A stretch of DNA of 64,000 nucleotides from DATLFI01 sp035524895 (lineage in GTDB: Bacteria > Acidobacteriota > Thermoanaerobaculia > Multivoradales > Multivoraceae). The DNA lies in the NCBI GenBank assembly GCA_035524895.1, contig DATLFI010000265.1, forward strand, positions 1 through 64,000. The letters are read 5' to 3'. The position numbers and the translations under genes are program-made. Under the pieces are notes generated by a model that ran no database searches, was not told the DNA's origin, and was given only the letters and a program-made list of their open reading frames with translations. Below are positions 17,126 through 26,200 of the stretch, piece after piece. How positions within the stretch are numbered: the stretch's first letter is position 1; each line of letters starts with the position of its first letter.

Positions 17126-17638
17126 ATGCACCATCGAATCATCGACTCACCCATCGGTCCCCTGACTCTCGTCGGCGAAGGGGAGCGCCTGCTCGCGATC
17201 CACCTGCCGAAGCTGGGTCGAGCCGTGCCGCCGCCGCCCGATGCGGCGCTGGACGGCGGCGCGCTGGACGAAGCGGCGCGCCAACTCGGCGAGTTCTTCG
17301 CAGGTCGCCGGCGCGCGTTCGAGCTCGATCTCGATCCCCGAGGATCGGAGTTCCAACGACGCGTGTGGTTCGAGCTCGCCGAGATCGGCTACGGCGAGAC
17401 GATCTCGTACGCCGAGCTGGCGCGACGGGTCGGGCGTCCCGGCGCGGCGCGCGCGGTGGGCGCGGCGAACGGCCGCAACCCGCTGCCGATCGTGCTGCCG
17501 TGCCATCGAGTGATCGGCAGCGACGGGTCGCTGGTCGGATACGGCGGGGGATTGCCGGCGAAGCGCGTGCTGCTCGAGCTCGAGGGCGCGACCGCCGCGA
17601 AGGCTCCGGCGCAGTCGCGGCTGTCGCTGGCGTCCTGA
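17126..17638 (+). CDS. ogt: Methylated-DNA-[protein]-cysteine S-methyltransferase
   Basis: A 170-residue suicide repair protein that transfers the methyl group of O6-methylguanine (or O4-methylthymine) to its own cysteine. The active site is PCHRVIG with Cys126, followed by the conserved GxLxGYGGGLPAKRxLLxLE tail. An N-terminal ribonuclease-like domain starts with the usual SPIGPLTLVGEGERLLAI. The start at ATG 17126 is supported by CGGAGG at 17115-17120. It complements the preceding Ada-AlkA fusion, which lacks this domain. Confidence 0.93.
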   Translation: MHHRIIDSPIGPLTLVGEGERLLAIHLPKLGRAVPPPPDAALDGGALDEAARQLGEFFAGRRRAFELDLDPRGSEFQRRVWFELAEIGYGETISYAELARRVGRPGAARAVGAANGRNPLPIVLPCHRVIGSDGSLVGYGGGLPAKRVLLELEGATAAKAPAQSRLSLAS

Positions 17639-17777
17639 GCTGTTGACCGCGTACACTCTTGCGCTCCGCCGGGGGCGTGACCGGAGGCTCATCTCACCAG
17701 CCACGATCCCGACCGCACAGCCAACCGCCGCCATCGGGTACCGGCCAACGACCACCGGCAATCCTCCTCCCACTGCG

Positions 17778-19052
17778 ATGGAGCCCACCCCCGAGCCGCG
17801 GCACGATGCGACCGCCGATCGCGCCTGTCTCACCGCGGTTCGCCGGCTGGTGGTCAAGGTCGGGACCCGAGTGCTATCGGCAGGCGGTCGGCGGTTCGAC
17901 GAATCGCGGCTCGAAGACTTGGTCCGTCAGATCGCGCCGCTCTTGCGCGAGGGGCGCGAGGTGCTGGTGGTCAGCTCCGGCGCGGTCGGACTCGGCGCGG
18001 AGGTGCTGGGTCTCCAGGAGCCGCCGGAGCGTTTGGAGGACCGCCAGGCGTGCGCCGCGGTAGGGCAGGCGCGGCTGATGCAGCTCTACCAGGAGCGCTT
18101 CCGGCGACACGACGTGATCTGCGCTCAGGTCCTGCTCGCCGAGTCGGACCTGCACGAGCGACGCCGCTACCTCAACCTGCGCGCGACGCTGCAGAACCTC
18201 CTGCGCCGGCGCGTCGTGCCGATCCTCAACGAGAACGACACCGTCTCGGTCGACGAGCTGGTGTACCTCGAGCAGGGCACGCGACCGGTGTTCGGCGACA
18301 ACGACCGGCTGTCGGCCCTGGTGGCGACCAAGCTCGATGCCGAGCTGCTGCTGATCATCACGGACGTGGGCGGCGTCTACGACCGGGATCCGAAGGCCCA
18401 CCCCGACGCGCGGCTGCTCGACCGTGTCGACGATCCCGAAGCGCTCGCCGGGCTCGCCGCCGGTCCTGCCGCCTGGGGGCGAGGCGGCATGCAGACCAAG
18501 ATCGAAGCGGCGCGGGTGGCGTCGCGCGCCGGCTGCCACGCGATCATCGCCTCGGGCAGCGAGCACGACCAGGTGTTGCGCGCGCTACGCGGCGAGCCGG
18601 TCGGGACGTGGTTCCCGGCCCGCGACACGCTCGACGCGCGGCAGAGATGGATCGCGTTCGCCGCGCGTCCCGAAGCGACGCTCCATCTCGACGACGGCGC
18701 CGTACGCGCGCTGCGCGACGGCCGTCGCTCGTTGCTCGCGGCGGGCGTCGTGCGGATCGAAGGCAAGTTCCGGCGCGGCGAGGTGGTGGAGCTGCGCGCG
18801 CCCGATGGCCGGTTGGTCGGGCGCGGTATGGCCTCGTGCGACATGGAGAGCGCGCGCGCCTGGGGTGCCGAGGGACGCCGCACGGAGGAGCGCAGCGAGC
18901 AGCCGCTGGTGCGGCACGAGCGATTGGTGCTCGAGGAGTGGATGCTGCCGGCTACGGGCGCTGGCGCGGCGTCCGCGCCCGGCGTCCGAGTGCCGGCCGA
19001 GGGAACGGCGGACGCCCGTTCCGTCGAGTCGCCGCTGGGGGAACGATCATGA
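17778..19052 (+). CDS. proB: Glutamate 5-kinase
   Basis: A 424-residue cytoplasmic enzyme that phosphorylates glutamate to gamma-glutamyl phosphate, the first step of proline synthesis. The amino-acid-kinase domain shows LVVKVGTRVLS, VSSGAVGLG, PILNENDTVS, FGDNDRLSALVATKLDAELLL and GRGGMQTKIEAARVASRAGC. The C-terminal ~100 residues form a PUA domain (DDGAVRALRDGRRSLLAAGVV). A Pro/Ala-rich tail follows and is longer than usual. ATG 17778 is chosen because the upstream in-frame TTG (17643) would add about 45 low-complexity residues. It overlaps proA by ATGA (19049-19052), implying translational coupling. Confidence 0.95.
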   Translation: MEPTPEPRHDATADRACLTAVRRLVVKVGTRVLSAGGRRFDESRLEDLVRQIAPLLREGREVLVVSSGAVGLGAEVLGLQEPPERLEDRQACAAVGQARLMQLYQERFRRHDVICAQVLLAESDLHERRRYLNLRATLQNLLRRRVVPILNENDTVSVDELVYLEQGTRPVFGDNDRLSALVATKLDAELLLIITDVGGVYDRDPKAHPDARLLDRVDDPEALAGLAAGPAAWGRGGMQTKIEAARVASRAGCHAIIASGSEHDQVLRALRGEPVGTWFPARDTLDARQRWIAFAARPEATLHLDDGAVRALRDGRRSLLAAGVVRIEGKFRRGEVVELRAPDGRLVGRGMASCDMESARAWGAEGRRTEERSEQPLVRHERLVLEEWMLPATGAGAASAPGVRVPAEGTADARSVESPLGERS

Positions 19053-20404
19053 GCGAGCTCGCCACCTCTCCCGCCTCCACCGACGCAGGAGCGACTGCTA
19101 CCGGGAGGACCGATTCGGACTCTGGGTTCGATGCGGCTGCGCTCGCTGCTGCGGTTCGTGTCGCCCAACGGCGCCTGGGCTCCGCCGGCGCCCCGGCGCG
19201 CACCGCGGCGCTCCACGCGCTCGCTGCCTTGCTCGAGGAGCGTCGCGACGAGATCTTGCGTGCAAACGAACGGGATATCGACGCCGCTCGCCGCGGCGGG
19301 CTCGCGCCTGCGCTCCTCGGCCGGCTGGAGCTCTCGGCCGCGAAGCTGCGCGTGCTGGTCGAGGGGGTCGAGCAGCTCGCCGCCGAGCCCGACCCGATCG
19401 GCACCGTGGTGCGCCGCACGCGTCTCGACGACGGTTTCGTGCTCGAGCAGGTGCGCAGCCCGCTCGGCGTGCTGCTGATCGTGTTCGAGAGCCGGCCCGA
19501 CGCGGTGGTGCAGATCGGTTCCCTGGCCTTGCGCTCGGGCAACGGCGTGATCCTCAAGGGCGGGGCGGAGGCCAAGCACAGCAACCTCGTGCTGGTCGAG
19601 TGCCTGCGCGCTGCGCTCGTCGCCGCGGGTCTGCCCGCCGATGCGGTGGCCGGCGTCGAGGGACGCGAGCGCGTGCGCGAGCTCTTGCGCTGCGATCACG
19701 ACATCGACCTGGTGATCCCTCGCGGGTCGTCACAGCTCGTGCGCAGCATCCAGGAGTCGACGCGGATCCCCGTGCTCGGTCACGCCGAGGGCATCTGCCA
19801 TCTGTACCTCGACGCTGCCGCCGACCCGGAGCGCGCCACGAGGATCGCGATCGACGCCAAATGCGGCTATCCGTCGGCCTGCAACGCGATCGAGACGCTG
19901 CTCGTCCACCGCTCGTACTTGCCGCGGTTGCCGGTGCTCGCCGAGGTCCTGCGCGCGCGCGGCGTCGAGCTGCGCGGCGACGCAGAGTCGCTGCCGCTCC
20001 TCGGCGAGGCCAAGCCCGCCACGGAGGAGGACTGGCGCACCGAGTACGGCTCGCTCGTGTTGTCGGTGAAGACGGTGGGCAGCGTCGACGAGGCGATCGA
20101 GCACATCCACCGGCACGGCTCCGCCCACACCGACGCTGTCGTCACCGAGGACGAGGCGGTCGCCGAGCGCTTCCTCGCCGAGGTCGATTCCGCCTCGGTG
20201 TTCTGGAACGCCAGCACCCGCTTCGCCGACGGCTACCGCTTCGGCCTCGGTGCCGAGGTCGGCATCTCGACCTCGCGCATCCACGCGCGCGGCCCGGTCG
20301 GTGTCGAGGGCCTGCTGACCACGCGCTGGCTGCTCCGGGGCCAGGGGCAGTCGGCATCGGACTATGGCGAGGGCGGCCGGCGGTTCCTGCATGAGCCGGT
20401 GTAG
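19049..20404 (+). CDS. proA: Gamma-glutamyl phosphate reductase
   Basis: A 451-residue NADPH-dependent aldehyde-dehydrogenase-fold enzyme that reduces gamma-glutamyl phosphate to glutamate semialdehyde, the second proline step. Recognisable segments are LGVLLIVFESRPDAVVQIGSL, LRSGNGVILKGGAEAKHSN, the nucleophile Cys278 in CGYPSACNAIETLLVH, and the C-terminal STRFADGYRFGLGAEVGIST. The start ATG 19049 overlaps the proB stop. The N-terminus carries a ~25-residue Ala/Thr/Ser-rich extension before the usual helix. A short hairpin follows at 20436-20450. Confidence 0.95.
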   Translation: MSELATSPASTDAGATATGRTDSDSGFDAAALAAAVRVAQRRLGSAGAPARTAALHALAALLEERRDEILRANERDIDAARRGGLAPALLGRLELSAAKLRVLVEGVEQLAAEPDPIGTVVRRTRLDDGFVLEQVRSPLGVLLIVFESRPDAVVQIGSLALRSGNGVILKGGAEAKHSNLVLVECLRAALVAAGLPADAVAGVEGRERVRELLRCDHDIDLVIPRGSSQLVRSIQESTRIPVLGHAEGICHLYLDAAADPERATRIAIDAKCGYPSACNAIETLLVHRSYLPRLPVLAEVLRARGVELRGDAESLPLLGEAKPATEEDWRTEYGSLVLSVKTVGSVDEAIEHIHRHGSAHTDAVVTEDEAVAERFLAEVDSASVFWNASTRFADGYRFGLGAEVGISTSRIHARGPVGVEGLLTTRWLLRGQGQSASDYGEGGRRFLHEPV

Positions 20405-20435
20405 GGGTTTCGCGTCCGGTTTTCATCCACTCGGG

Positions 20436-20450
20436 TGCCCCGCAGGGGCA
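20436..20450. terminator. Hairpin downstream of proBA
   Basis: TGCCCC-GCA-GGGGCA, a 6-bp GC-rich stem 31 bases after the proA stop, without a T-run. Probable end of the proBA transcript. Confidence 0.4.
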
Positions 20451-20580
20451 TGCGCGACCAGACGCCAGACCGGTTATCGATCGCCTCTGCCCGGGCATCG
20501 CGTGATGACCCGGAGAGGGCACGGGTCTGGTAGTTTCAGGCCTTGTCCAGACCCGCTCGACATCTCGGAGACCCGCCACC

Positions 20581-21957
20581 GTGATTGCAGCACTCCGTGG
20601 TCCCAGTGTTCGCTCCCTGTTCGCCATACTCGCGATCTTCGCCACCCTGGAAGCTCCTGCCGCTGCCCAGGAGAACTGGCCCTCGTTCCGCGGTCCCGAC
20701 GCCACCAACGTCGCGGCCGACGACCCCCGGCTGCCCACGACCTGGAGCAACACCGAGAACGTGGTGTGGTCTCGCGAGGTGCGCGGCCTCGGCTGGTCGT
20801 CGCCCATCGTCTGGGGCGACCGCGTGTTCCTGACCAGCGTGTGGAGCGAGGGCGAGATCGAGGAGCCCAAGAAGGGCCTCTACTTCGGCGGTGAGCGCGG
20901 CGCGCCCAACGATTCCCACCACTGGTTGGTCTATTGCTTCCGCACTGCCGACGGATCTCCGTGCTGGGAACGGGAGGTCCATTCAGGCGTGCCATCCTTT
21001 TCGCGCCACATCAAGAACACGTTCGCGTCGGAGACACCCGTCACGGACGGTGAACGGTTGTACGCCTACTTCGGCAACGTCGGTGTGTTCGCGCTGACGC
21101 TCGACGGCGAGCCGGTGTGGGAGAAGCGATTCGAGCCGGTGCGCACGCGTTTCGGCTGGGGCACCGCCGCCTCGCCGATCGTCCACGACGGCACGCTGTT
21201 CATCGTCAACGACAACGACGACCACTCTTTCCTTGCCGCGCTCGACGCGAAGGCCGGCGCGGAGAAGTGGCGGATCGACCGCGAGGAGAAGAGCAACTGG
21301 GTGACACCGTTCGTGTGGCAGAACGAGCTGCGCACCGAGCTCGTCACGGTCGGCACGACGGAGGCTCGCTCGTACGACCTCGACGGCAACCTGCTGTGGT
21401 CGATCGGGAACATGTCGTCGATCGCGATTCCACAGCCTTTCGCGGCGCACGGCCTGCTCTACATCGCCTCGGGCTACGTCGGCGACAACAACCGCCCGGT
21501 GTACGCGGTCAAGCCCGGCGGCAAGGGCGACATCTCGCTCGCCGAGGGCGCCAAGAGCAACGAGCACATCGTCTGGTTCCACCCGCAGGCCGGTCCCTAC
21601 AACCCGACACCGCTGGTCTACGGCGATCTCTACTACACGCTCTTCGACCGTGGCTTCTTCACCAGCCATGATGCGAAGACCGGCGCGGAGGTCTACGACA
21701 AGCACCGTCTCGAGCGGGGCGCCGGCGGGTTCACGGTCTCGCCGTGGGCCTACAACGGCAGGATCTTCGCCCTCAACGAGGATGGCGACACGTACGTCAT
21801 CAAGGCCGGCCCCAGCTTCGAGATCGAGGGCAAGAACTCGCTGGACGAGATGTGCATGGCGACGCCCGCGATCGCCGACGGCAGCCTGTACATCCGCACG
21901 CTCTCGAAGCTCTATCGCCTCTCCAACGTGAAAGCTGCCGCGACTGCGTCTCCGTAG
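20581..21957 (+). CDS. Secreted PQQ-like beta-propeller protein
   Basis: A 458-residue protein starting at GTG 20581 with a signal peptide (SLFAILAIFATLEAPAAA). The mature part begins NWPSFRGPDATNVA, the hallmark of PQQ-like propeller proteins abundant in Planctomycetes and Acidobacteriota. Blade motifs such as 'LDAKAGAEKWRIDREEKSNWVTP' and 'YDLDGNLLWSIGNMSS' recur. There is no haem motif, and several PQQ ligands of true dehydrogenases are not evident, so it may be a structural or binding propeller rather than an enzyme. Upstream 20405-20580 holds only the proBA hairpin. Confidence 0.85.
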   Translation: MIAALRGPSVRSLFAILAIFATLEAPAAAQENWPSFRGPDATNVAADDPRLPTTWSNTENVVWSREVRGLGWSSPIVWGDRVFLTSVWSEGEIEEPKKGLYFGGERGAPNDSHHWLVYCFRTADGSPCWEREVHSGVPSFSRHIKNTFASETPVTDGERLYAYFGNVGVFALTLDGEPVWEKRFEPVRTRFGWGTAASPIVHDGTLFIVNDNDDHSFLAALDAKAGAEKWRIDREEKSNWVTPFVWQNELRTELVTVGTTEARSYDLDGNLLWSIGNMSSIAIPQPFAAHGLLYIASGYVGDNNRPVYAVKPGGKGDISLAEGAKSNEHIVWFHPQAGPYNPTPLVYGDLYYTLFDRGFFTSHDAKTGAEVYDKHRLERGAGGFTVSPWAYNGRIFALNEDGDTYVIKAGPSFEIEGKNSLDEMCMATPAIADGSLYIRTLSKLYRLSNVKAAATASP

Positions 21958-21985
21958 GGGCGGCCCGTGCCGCCGGGGTGAAGGC

Positions 21986-23257
21986 ATGCGTCTTGCCGGC
22001 GCGTTGGTGGGCGCGGTGCTCCTGGCGCCTGCCGCCGGCGCGATCGAGCAGACGCCACCGACTTATGCGGGCGAGATCGCGCCCATCCTGGAACGGCGTT
22101 GCGTAGGCTGCCATCGGGCTGGAGGCGGCGCGCCCATGGCGCTCGACTCGTACGAGCGTGTGCGGCCGTGGGGCGCAGCGATCGAGCGCGCGGTCGCCTC
22201 CGGCGCCATGCCGCCGTGGCACGCCGATCCAGCGCACGGCCGCTTCGCGAACGACCGTTCTCTTCCGCCGCAGGAGCGCGAGTCGCTCCTGCTTTGGTTG
22301 CGCTCCGGCCTTCCCGCCGGCGACCTGCGGCAGGTGCACGTATCAGCGGAATCGCCGCCGGCCCAAGATTGCCAGTTACCGCATGCCTTATGTCGCCCGC
22401 CGATTGCATCGGTCGACAGCGAGCGGGCGGGCGAGCCTCCCTGGCGTATCGGCACGCCCGACGCGATCCTCGAGCTGCCCGAGGTGACGGTGCCCGCCGA
22501 AGGTGAGGTTCCCTACCATTCCTACATGGTGCCGTCGCCGTTCGACCGCGACGTGTGGATCGAGGCGGCGGAGACGCGACCCGGGAATCCGGCGGTCGTG
22601 CACCACGTCATCGTCGAGGTGGCGGCGCCACGTGCGGCGGCGGCCGGCGACGACCCGCGCACTGTAGGCAGCCTCGGCGGCTACGTGCCGGGCGACGAGC
22701 CGCTGGTGATGCCGCCCGGTCTTGCTCGGCTGCTGCCCGCCGGCGCGCAGGTCTTCTTCCAGATCCACTACACGCCGAACGGCGAGGCGGCGACCGACCG
22801 CACGCGGCTGGCGCTCCGGCTCGCGAAGGGGCCGCCGCGCCACGAAGCGCGCACCGGGGTGGTGTCGAACCCTTTCCTGTGGATCCCCGCAGGCGCTCCG
22901 GAGGTGCGCGCGGAGGCCTCGTGGCTCTTCCCGCGGGACGCGATGCTGCTCTCGATGCGCCCGCACCTGCACCTGCGAGGACGGTCGTTCGAGTTCCGCG
23001 CGCGCTACCCGGACGGGACGGAGGAGATCCTGCTGCGTGTTCCGCGATGGAGCTTCGGCTGGCAGACGACCTACGTGCTCGCGGAGCCGAAGCCGATGCC
23101 GGTCGGGACGGAGCTGCTGTGCATCGCGACGTGGGACAATTCGGGCGCGGGCCCCGACAACCCCGATCCTGCCGCGGACGTGTCGTGGGGTGAGCGCACG
23201 AGCGACGAGATGATGATCGGTTTCTTTGACTACTACTTCGTGTCGCCCGCGGGCTGA
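21986..23257 (+). CDS. Cytochrome c - copper type II (PHM-like) monooxygenase fusion, secreted
   Basis: A 423-residue exported protein beginning with a signal peptide (RLAGALVGAVLLAPAAGA). Residues ~25-115 are a small haem domain with Cys39-x2-Cys42-His43 (CVGCH). Residues ~150-420 resemble the copper type II ascorbate-dependent monooxygenase fold of peptidylglycine hydroxylase. Candidate copper ligands are all present: His206-His207 and His261 for one site, His327, His329 and Met409/410 for the other. By family, such an enzyme uses O2 and two single-electron copper centres; the fused haem could deliver electrons. The substrate is unknown. It begins 28 bases after the propeller gene and precedes the OsmC gene, so the three may form an operon. 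Confidence 0.8.
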   Translation: MRLAGALVGAVLLAPAAGAIEQTPPTYAGEIAPILERRCVGCHRAGGGAPMALDSYERVRPWGAAIERAVASGAMPPWHADPAHGRFANDRSLPPQERESLLLWLRSGLPAGDLRQVHVSAESPPAQDCQLPHALCRPPIASVDSERAGEPPWRIGTPDAILELPEVTVPAEGEVPYHSYMVPSPFDRDVWIEAAETRPGNPAVVHHVIVEVAAPRAAAAGDDPRTVGSLGGYVPGDEPLVMPPGLARLLPAGAQVFFQIHYTPNGEAATDRTRLALRLAKGPPRHEARTGVVSNPFLWIPAGAPEVRAEASWLFPRDAMLLSMRPHLHLRGRSFEFRARYPDGTEEILLRVPRWSFGWQTTYVLAEPKPMPVGTELLCIATWDNSGAGPDNPDPAADVSWGERTSDEMMIGFFDYYFVSPAG

Positions 23258-23283
23258 CGCGCTCGCGGAGCGAAGGAGACGGA

Positions 23284-23793
23284 ATGAACGCGGAACAGTT
23301 GCGCTCCCTGCAGGCGCCCCTGAAGCAGCAGTACAAGGAGCACCCCGAGGTCGCGGTCGTCACCCTCCGTGCGGAGGGGCGGGTCGGCGAGGGTGTCACT
23401 TGCAGGGTGGAGACGGCCCGGGTCGTTGCCGGGCTGCACCCAGCCACCGGCGGCGACGGGCTCGCCGCGTGCTCGGGTGACATGCTGCTCGAAGCGCTGG
23501 TGGCCTGCGCCGGCGTGACGCTGGGAGCGGTGGCGACCGCGCTGGGGATCGAGCTGCGCGACGCGGCGGTGCGCGCGGAAGGGGACCTCGACTTCCGGGG
23601 TACTCTCGGCGTGGCCAAGGACGCGCCGGTTGGCTTCCGCGACGTGCGACTCCAGTTCGTGCTCGACACCGAGGCCACCGAGGAGCAGCTAGCTACCCTG
23701 ATCCGCCTCACCGAGCGCTACTGTGTCGTCTACCAGACGCTTCGCGTGCCGCCGCCGATCGCGATCGAGGTGACGTTGAGGACCGGCGGCTGA
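23284..23793 (+). CDS. OsmC/Ohr-family protein
   Basis: A 169-residue protein of the OsmC fold, which reduces organic hydroperoxides through two cysteines. GAAGGAGACGGA precedes ATG 23284. The segment DGLAACSGDMLLEALVACAGVTLGAVATALG carries both expected cysteines. The more divergent C-terminus (ERYCVVYQTLRVPPPIAIEV) matches the general OsmC family better than Ohr proper. Its location next to copper and haem redox proteins fits an oxidative-stress role, but that is inference. Confidence 0.88.
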   Translation: MNAEQLRSLQAPLKQQYKEHPEVAVVTLRAEGRVGEGVTCRVETARVVAGLHPATGGDGLAACSGDMLLEALVACAGVTLGAVATALGIELRDAAVRAEGDLDFRGTLGVAKDAPVGFRDVRLQFVLDTEATEEQLATLIRLTERYCVVYQTLRVPPPIAIEVTLRTGG

Positions 23794-23845
23794 CCGCCGG
23801 GGGTGCGCGGCTGACCGCCGGGTTGCGCTCCGGCGGCTGACCGTC
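23783..23845. repeat. Three degenerate copies of GGCTGACCGCCGGG after the OsmC gene
   Basis: The OsmC stop codon region GGCGGCTGACCGCCGGGG is followed by GCGGCTGACCGCCGGG and GGCGGCTGACCGTCGCG. The end of the gene, stop included, thus appears partly duplicated downstream. The GGCGG/CCGCC parts can also pair as small hairpins. Confidence 0.55.
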
Positions 23846-23905
23846 GCGCTGCCCGGCGGCGGGGCGAAGCCGTCGGCAGCGGATCCCCAAGAGGACTCCC
23901 AGCCC

Positions 23906-24760
23906 TTGACGACCTTCGTCGCGACCTGCCTCCTACTCGTGGCGAGCGCCGCGTCGTCCGACATGGACGCGGCAGAGCGGGCATCGCGCCTCGAGCTCTT
24001 CCCGCGCGACCGTCTCTACCAACGACACGTCGCGGATCCGTTGGACCCCGGCATGGGCGTCGAGTGGCTCGTCTTCGACGAGGTCGACGTGCCGGACTCC
24101 GGGGACGCGCGCTTCCAGCTCTCGCTGGGCGGCATCTTCGGTCTGGTGCGCCTCCGGCCGTCGGGCGGGCAGGAGGGCGGCGTCGAGCTCGGCATCCTCG
24201 CGGGCTTCGTCGGCCAGTTCGACGCCGACCGCGGCTACGACAACCTGGGATGGGACGGCTTCTACGGCCTGGTGCTCTCGACGAGCCGCGGCGGACCGTG
24301 GGCGCTCCGCGGCGGCATCAAGCACACGTCCAGCCACCTCGGCGACGAGTACGTCGAGCGCACCGGTCGGAGGCGCATCGACTACACGCGCGAGGAGCTG
24401 GCGGTCGCAGTCTCGCGGCGCCTCGAAGCCTGTTGCCGCCTCTACGTCGAGGGCGCCTGGGGCTACGAGCTGCGGAACCGGGAGCTCCAGGAGCCCGGTC
24501 GGGTGCAGGCCGGGCTCGAGGTCGAGCCACCGCCGTCGTTGTGGAGTGGACGCGTGGGCTGGTACGTCGCGCTCGATGTCGGTGGGTACGAGGAGAGTGA
24601 CTGGCAGGTCGATTGGAGCGCGAGGGCCGGGCTGGCCCTACCGGCGCCCGGGCGCACCTGGCGGGTCGCGCTCTCCTGGCGGCGCGGGCGCGTGCCGCTC
24701 GGCGAGCACTCGCAGCATCGTGAGTCGTACTTCGGCGCGGGGCTGCTGCTCGACCTCTGA
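23906..24760 (+). CDS. Probable outer-membrane protein, DUF1207-like
   Basis: A 284-residue protein starting at TTG 23906 with a short signal peptide (TTFVATCLLLVASAASS). The mature start LELFPRDRLYQRHVADPLDP and the following alternating hydrophobic strands (FQLSLGGIFGLVRLR, WALRGGIKHTSSHLGDEYVERTG, YFGAGLLLDL at the end) resemble DUF1207-type outer-membrane proteins. The C-terminal residue is a leucine after an aromatic-rich strand rather than phenylalanine. Likely a beta-barrel; function unknown. Its stop is one base before a small hairpin shared with the convergent gene. Confidence 0.65.
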   Translation: MTTFVATCLLLVASAASSDMDAAERASRLELFPRDRLYQRHVADPLDPGMGVEWLVFDEVDVPDSGDARFQLSLGGIFGLVRLRPSGGQEGGVELGILAGFVGQFDADRGYDNLGWDGFYGLVLSTSRGGPWALRGGIKHTSSHLGDEYVERTGRRRIDYTREELAVAVSRRLEACCRLYVEGAWGYELRNRELQEPGRVQAGLEVEPPPSLWSGRVGWYVALDVGGYEESDWQVDWSARAGLALPAPGRTWRVALSWRRGRVPLGEHSQHRESYFGAGLLLDL

Positions 24761-24773
24761 CCTCCAGAGGAGG
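24761..24773. terminator. Short hairpin between convergent genes
   Basis: CCTCC-AGA-GGAGG, placed between the outer-membrane protein gene and the minus-strand oxidoreductase gene. The stem is only 5 bp, so termination efficiency is doubtful. Confidence 0.3.
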
Positions 24774-24789
24774 TGCTCATTGACGGTCT

Positions 24790-26043
24790 CTAAGCACGGC
24801 CCGCGGCCGGGTTCCACGTCCCGCGCGCCACGGCCGGCACGAACTGCTCGAGCCCGGGGGGAGGGAACTCGATGGTGCGGCCCTCCTCGGCGCTCTGGTA
24901 GGCCGTCATCAGCAGCTCGCTCACCGCGACGCCGTCCTCGAACGTCTCGCGCGGCCGCTCGCCGCGGAGGAAGCACTCGACCATGTGGCGGTTCTCGGCG
25001 TCGTAGCCATAGGCGAACGACTCGTCCGAGACCACCGGCATGACACCGGTCTCGGCGTTCTGCTTCTCGACCAGGTCCTCGCCCGTGCCCTGCGCGAGCT
25101 CGCGGCTGAAGAACAGCTCGAGCTCCGTGTCGAGGGTGTTGACCCGCATCGAGTACTCCGGACCGAGCAGCTCCATCGACAGGCGCAGCCCGGCGCCGAC
25201 GTAGCTCCACGAGGTGGTCGCCTCGACGATGAGCGGCGTGCCCTCCTCGTCGCGGTACTCGACGAGCGCGCGCGCGAAGTCCTCCGAGGGCTTGCGCGCG
25301 TAGTCGACCTCCTCACCGTAGCGCTCCTGGAGCTGGCGTGCGTAGTGAGGTCGCTGCCACTTGAGGCAGGCGATCTGGGCGCTGACGCGAGTCGGGGTGA
25401 GGCTGTTGCGCGGTTTGCCCGGCTCGGTCAGCAGGTACCGTGCCGTCTCCACCGAATGACACATCATGTCGTTGAGCACGCCTCCCCCTTGGAGGTCGCC
25501 GCGCCAGAACCATGCGGCGTGCGGGCCGCTGTGCTCTTCGGCGGCGCGAGCCAGGTACGGCCGGCCAGCGGCCCGCGCGCCGCGCGCCCATACCAGCTCG
25601 CGCCCGCGCACGACGGCGGGGCTGAAGACCTGGTTCTCGAGATAGCCGTCGAGCAGCTTGGCCTCGCGCACCAGCTCTAGCATCCGCCGCGCCTCCCTGG
25701 CGTTGCGACCAAGCGGCTTCTCGCAAGCAATGCCGACGAGCTTGGCGCCGCCCGCCACCGCCTCGGCGATCTCGCTCATGTTGTCGAGCCGTAGGTGGTT
25801 CGGGCCGCACAGCCAGAGCGCGTCGATGCCCGGGTCCTTCGCCATCTCTGCGATCGACGAGAACGTCCGAGCCTCGCCGACGCCGAGATCGCGCGCGAGC
25901 TTCGCCGCCTCCTCCGCGCGTCCACGGTTGGGGCTCCAGACGCCGAGCACGTCGGCGTCGCGCACCGAGACGAAGGAGCGGATGTGAAAGCGGGTGATGA
26001 AGCCGCTGCCGATGAAGCCGATGCCGAGTCTGCGCTGGGCCAT
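24790..26043 (-). CDS. Gfo/Idh/MocA-family oxidoreductase
   Basis: A 417-residue NAD(P)-dependent dehydrogenase-like protein. The N-terminal Rossmann fold shows IGFIGSGFITRFHI, then CEKPLGRNAREARRMLELV, the EKP motif with the lysine used in this family. The C-terminal sheet domain contains GGGVLNDMMCHSVETARYLL, with the histidine expected at the active site. ATG 26043 is preceded by GGGAGGAAC. No signal peptide is present, so it is cytoplasmic, unlike the Tat-exported member at 57791-59158. Members act on sugars, inositols or related polyols; the substrate cannot be read from sequence. Confidence 0.9.
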   Translation of the reverse strand: MAQRRLGIGFIGSGFITRFHIRSFVSVRDADVLGVWSPNRGRAEEAAKLARDLGVGEARTFSSIAEMAKDPGIDALWLCGPNHLRLDNMSEIAEAVAGGAKLVGIACEKPLGRNAREARRMLELVREAKLLDGYLENQVFSPAVVRGRELVWARGARAAGRPYLARAAEEHSGPHAAWFWRGDLQGGGVLNDMMCHSVETARYLLTEPGKPRNSLTPTRVSAQIACLKWQRPHYARQLQERYGEEVDYARKPSEDFARALVEYRDEEGTPLIVEATTSWSYVGAGLRLSMELLGPEYSMRVNTLDTELELFFSRELAQGTGEDLVEKQNAETGVMPVVSDESFAYGYDAENRHMVECFLRGERPRETFEDGVAVSELLMTAYQSAEEGRTIEFPPPGLEQFVPAVARGTWNPAAGRA

Positions 26044-26200
26044 TGTTCCTCCCGAGGAGGGGGCATTTTGGCACGGCGGCCCCGGGCACTCGCGCGGTGC
26101 TTCGTTCGCTACCTCTACCCGTAAGCTCGCTGCGCCCTGCGCGCACTCGATCGAAACAGTCCCGCTGCCGCGCGCGTCTCCCCGAAGCGCGGGTACAGAC

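Noticed and set aside
17642..17655. TTGACC...TACACT as a proB promoter
   Set aside because: The two hexamers are only 3 bases apart, so they cannot be a -35/-10 pair.
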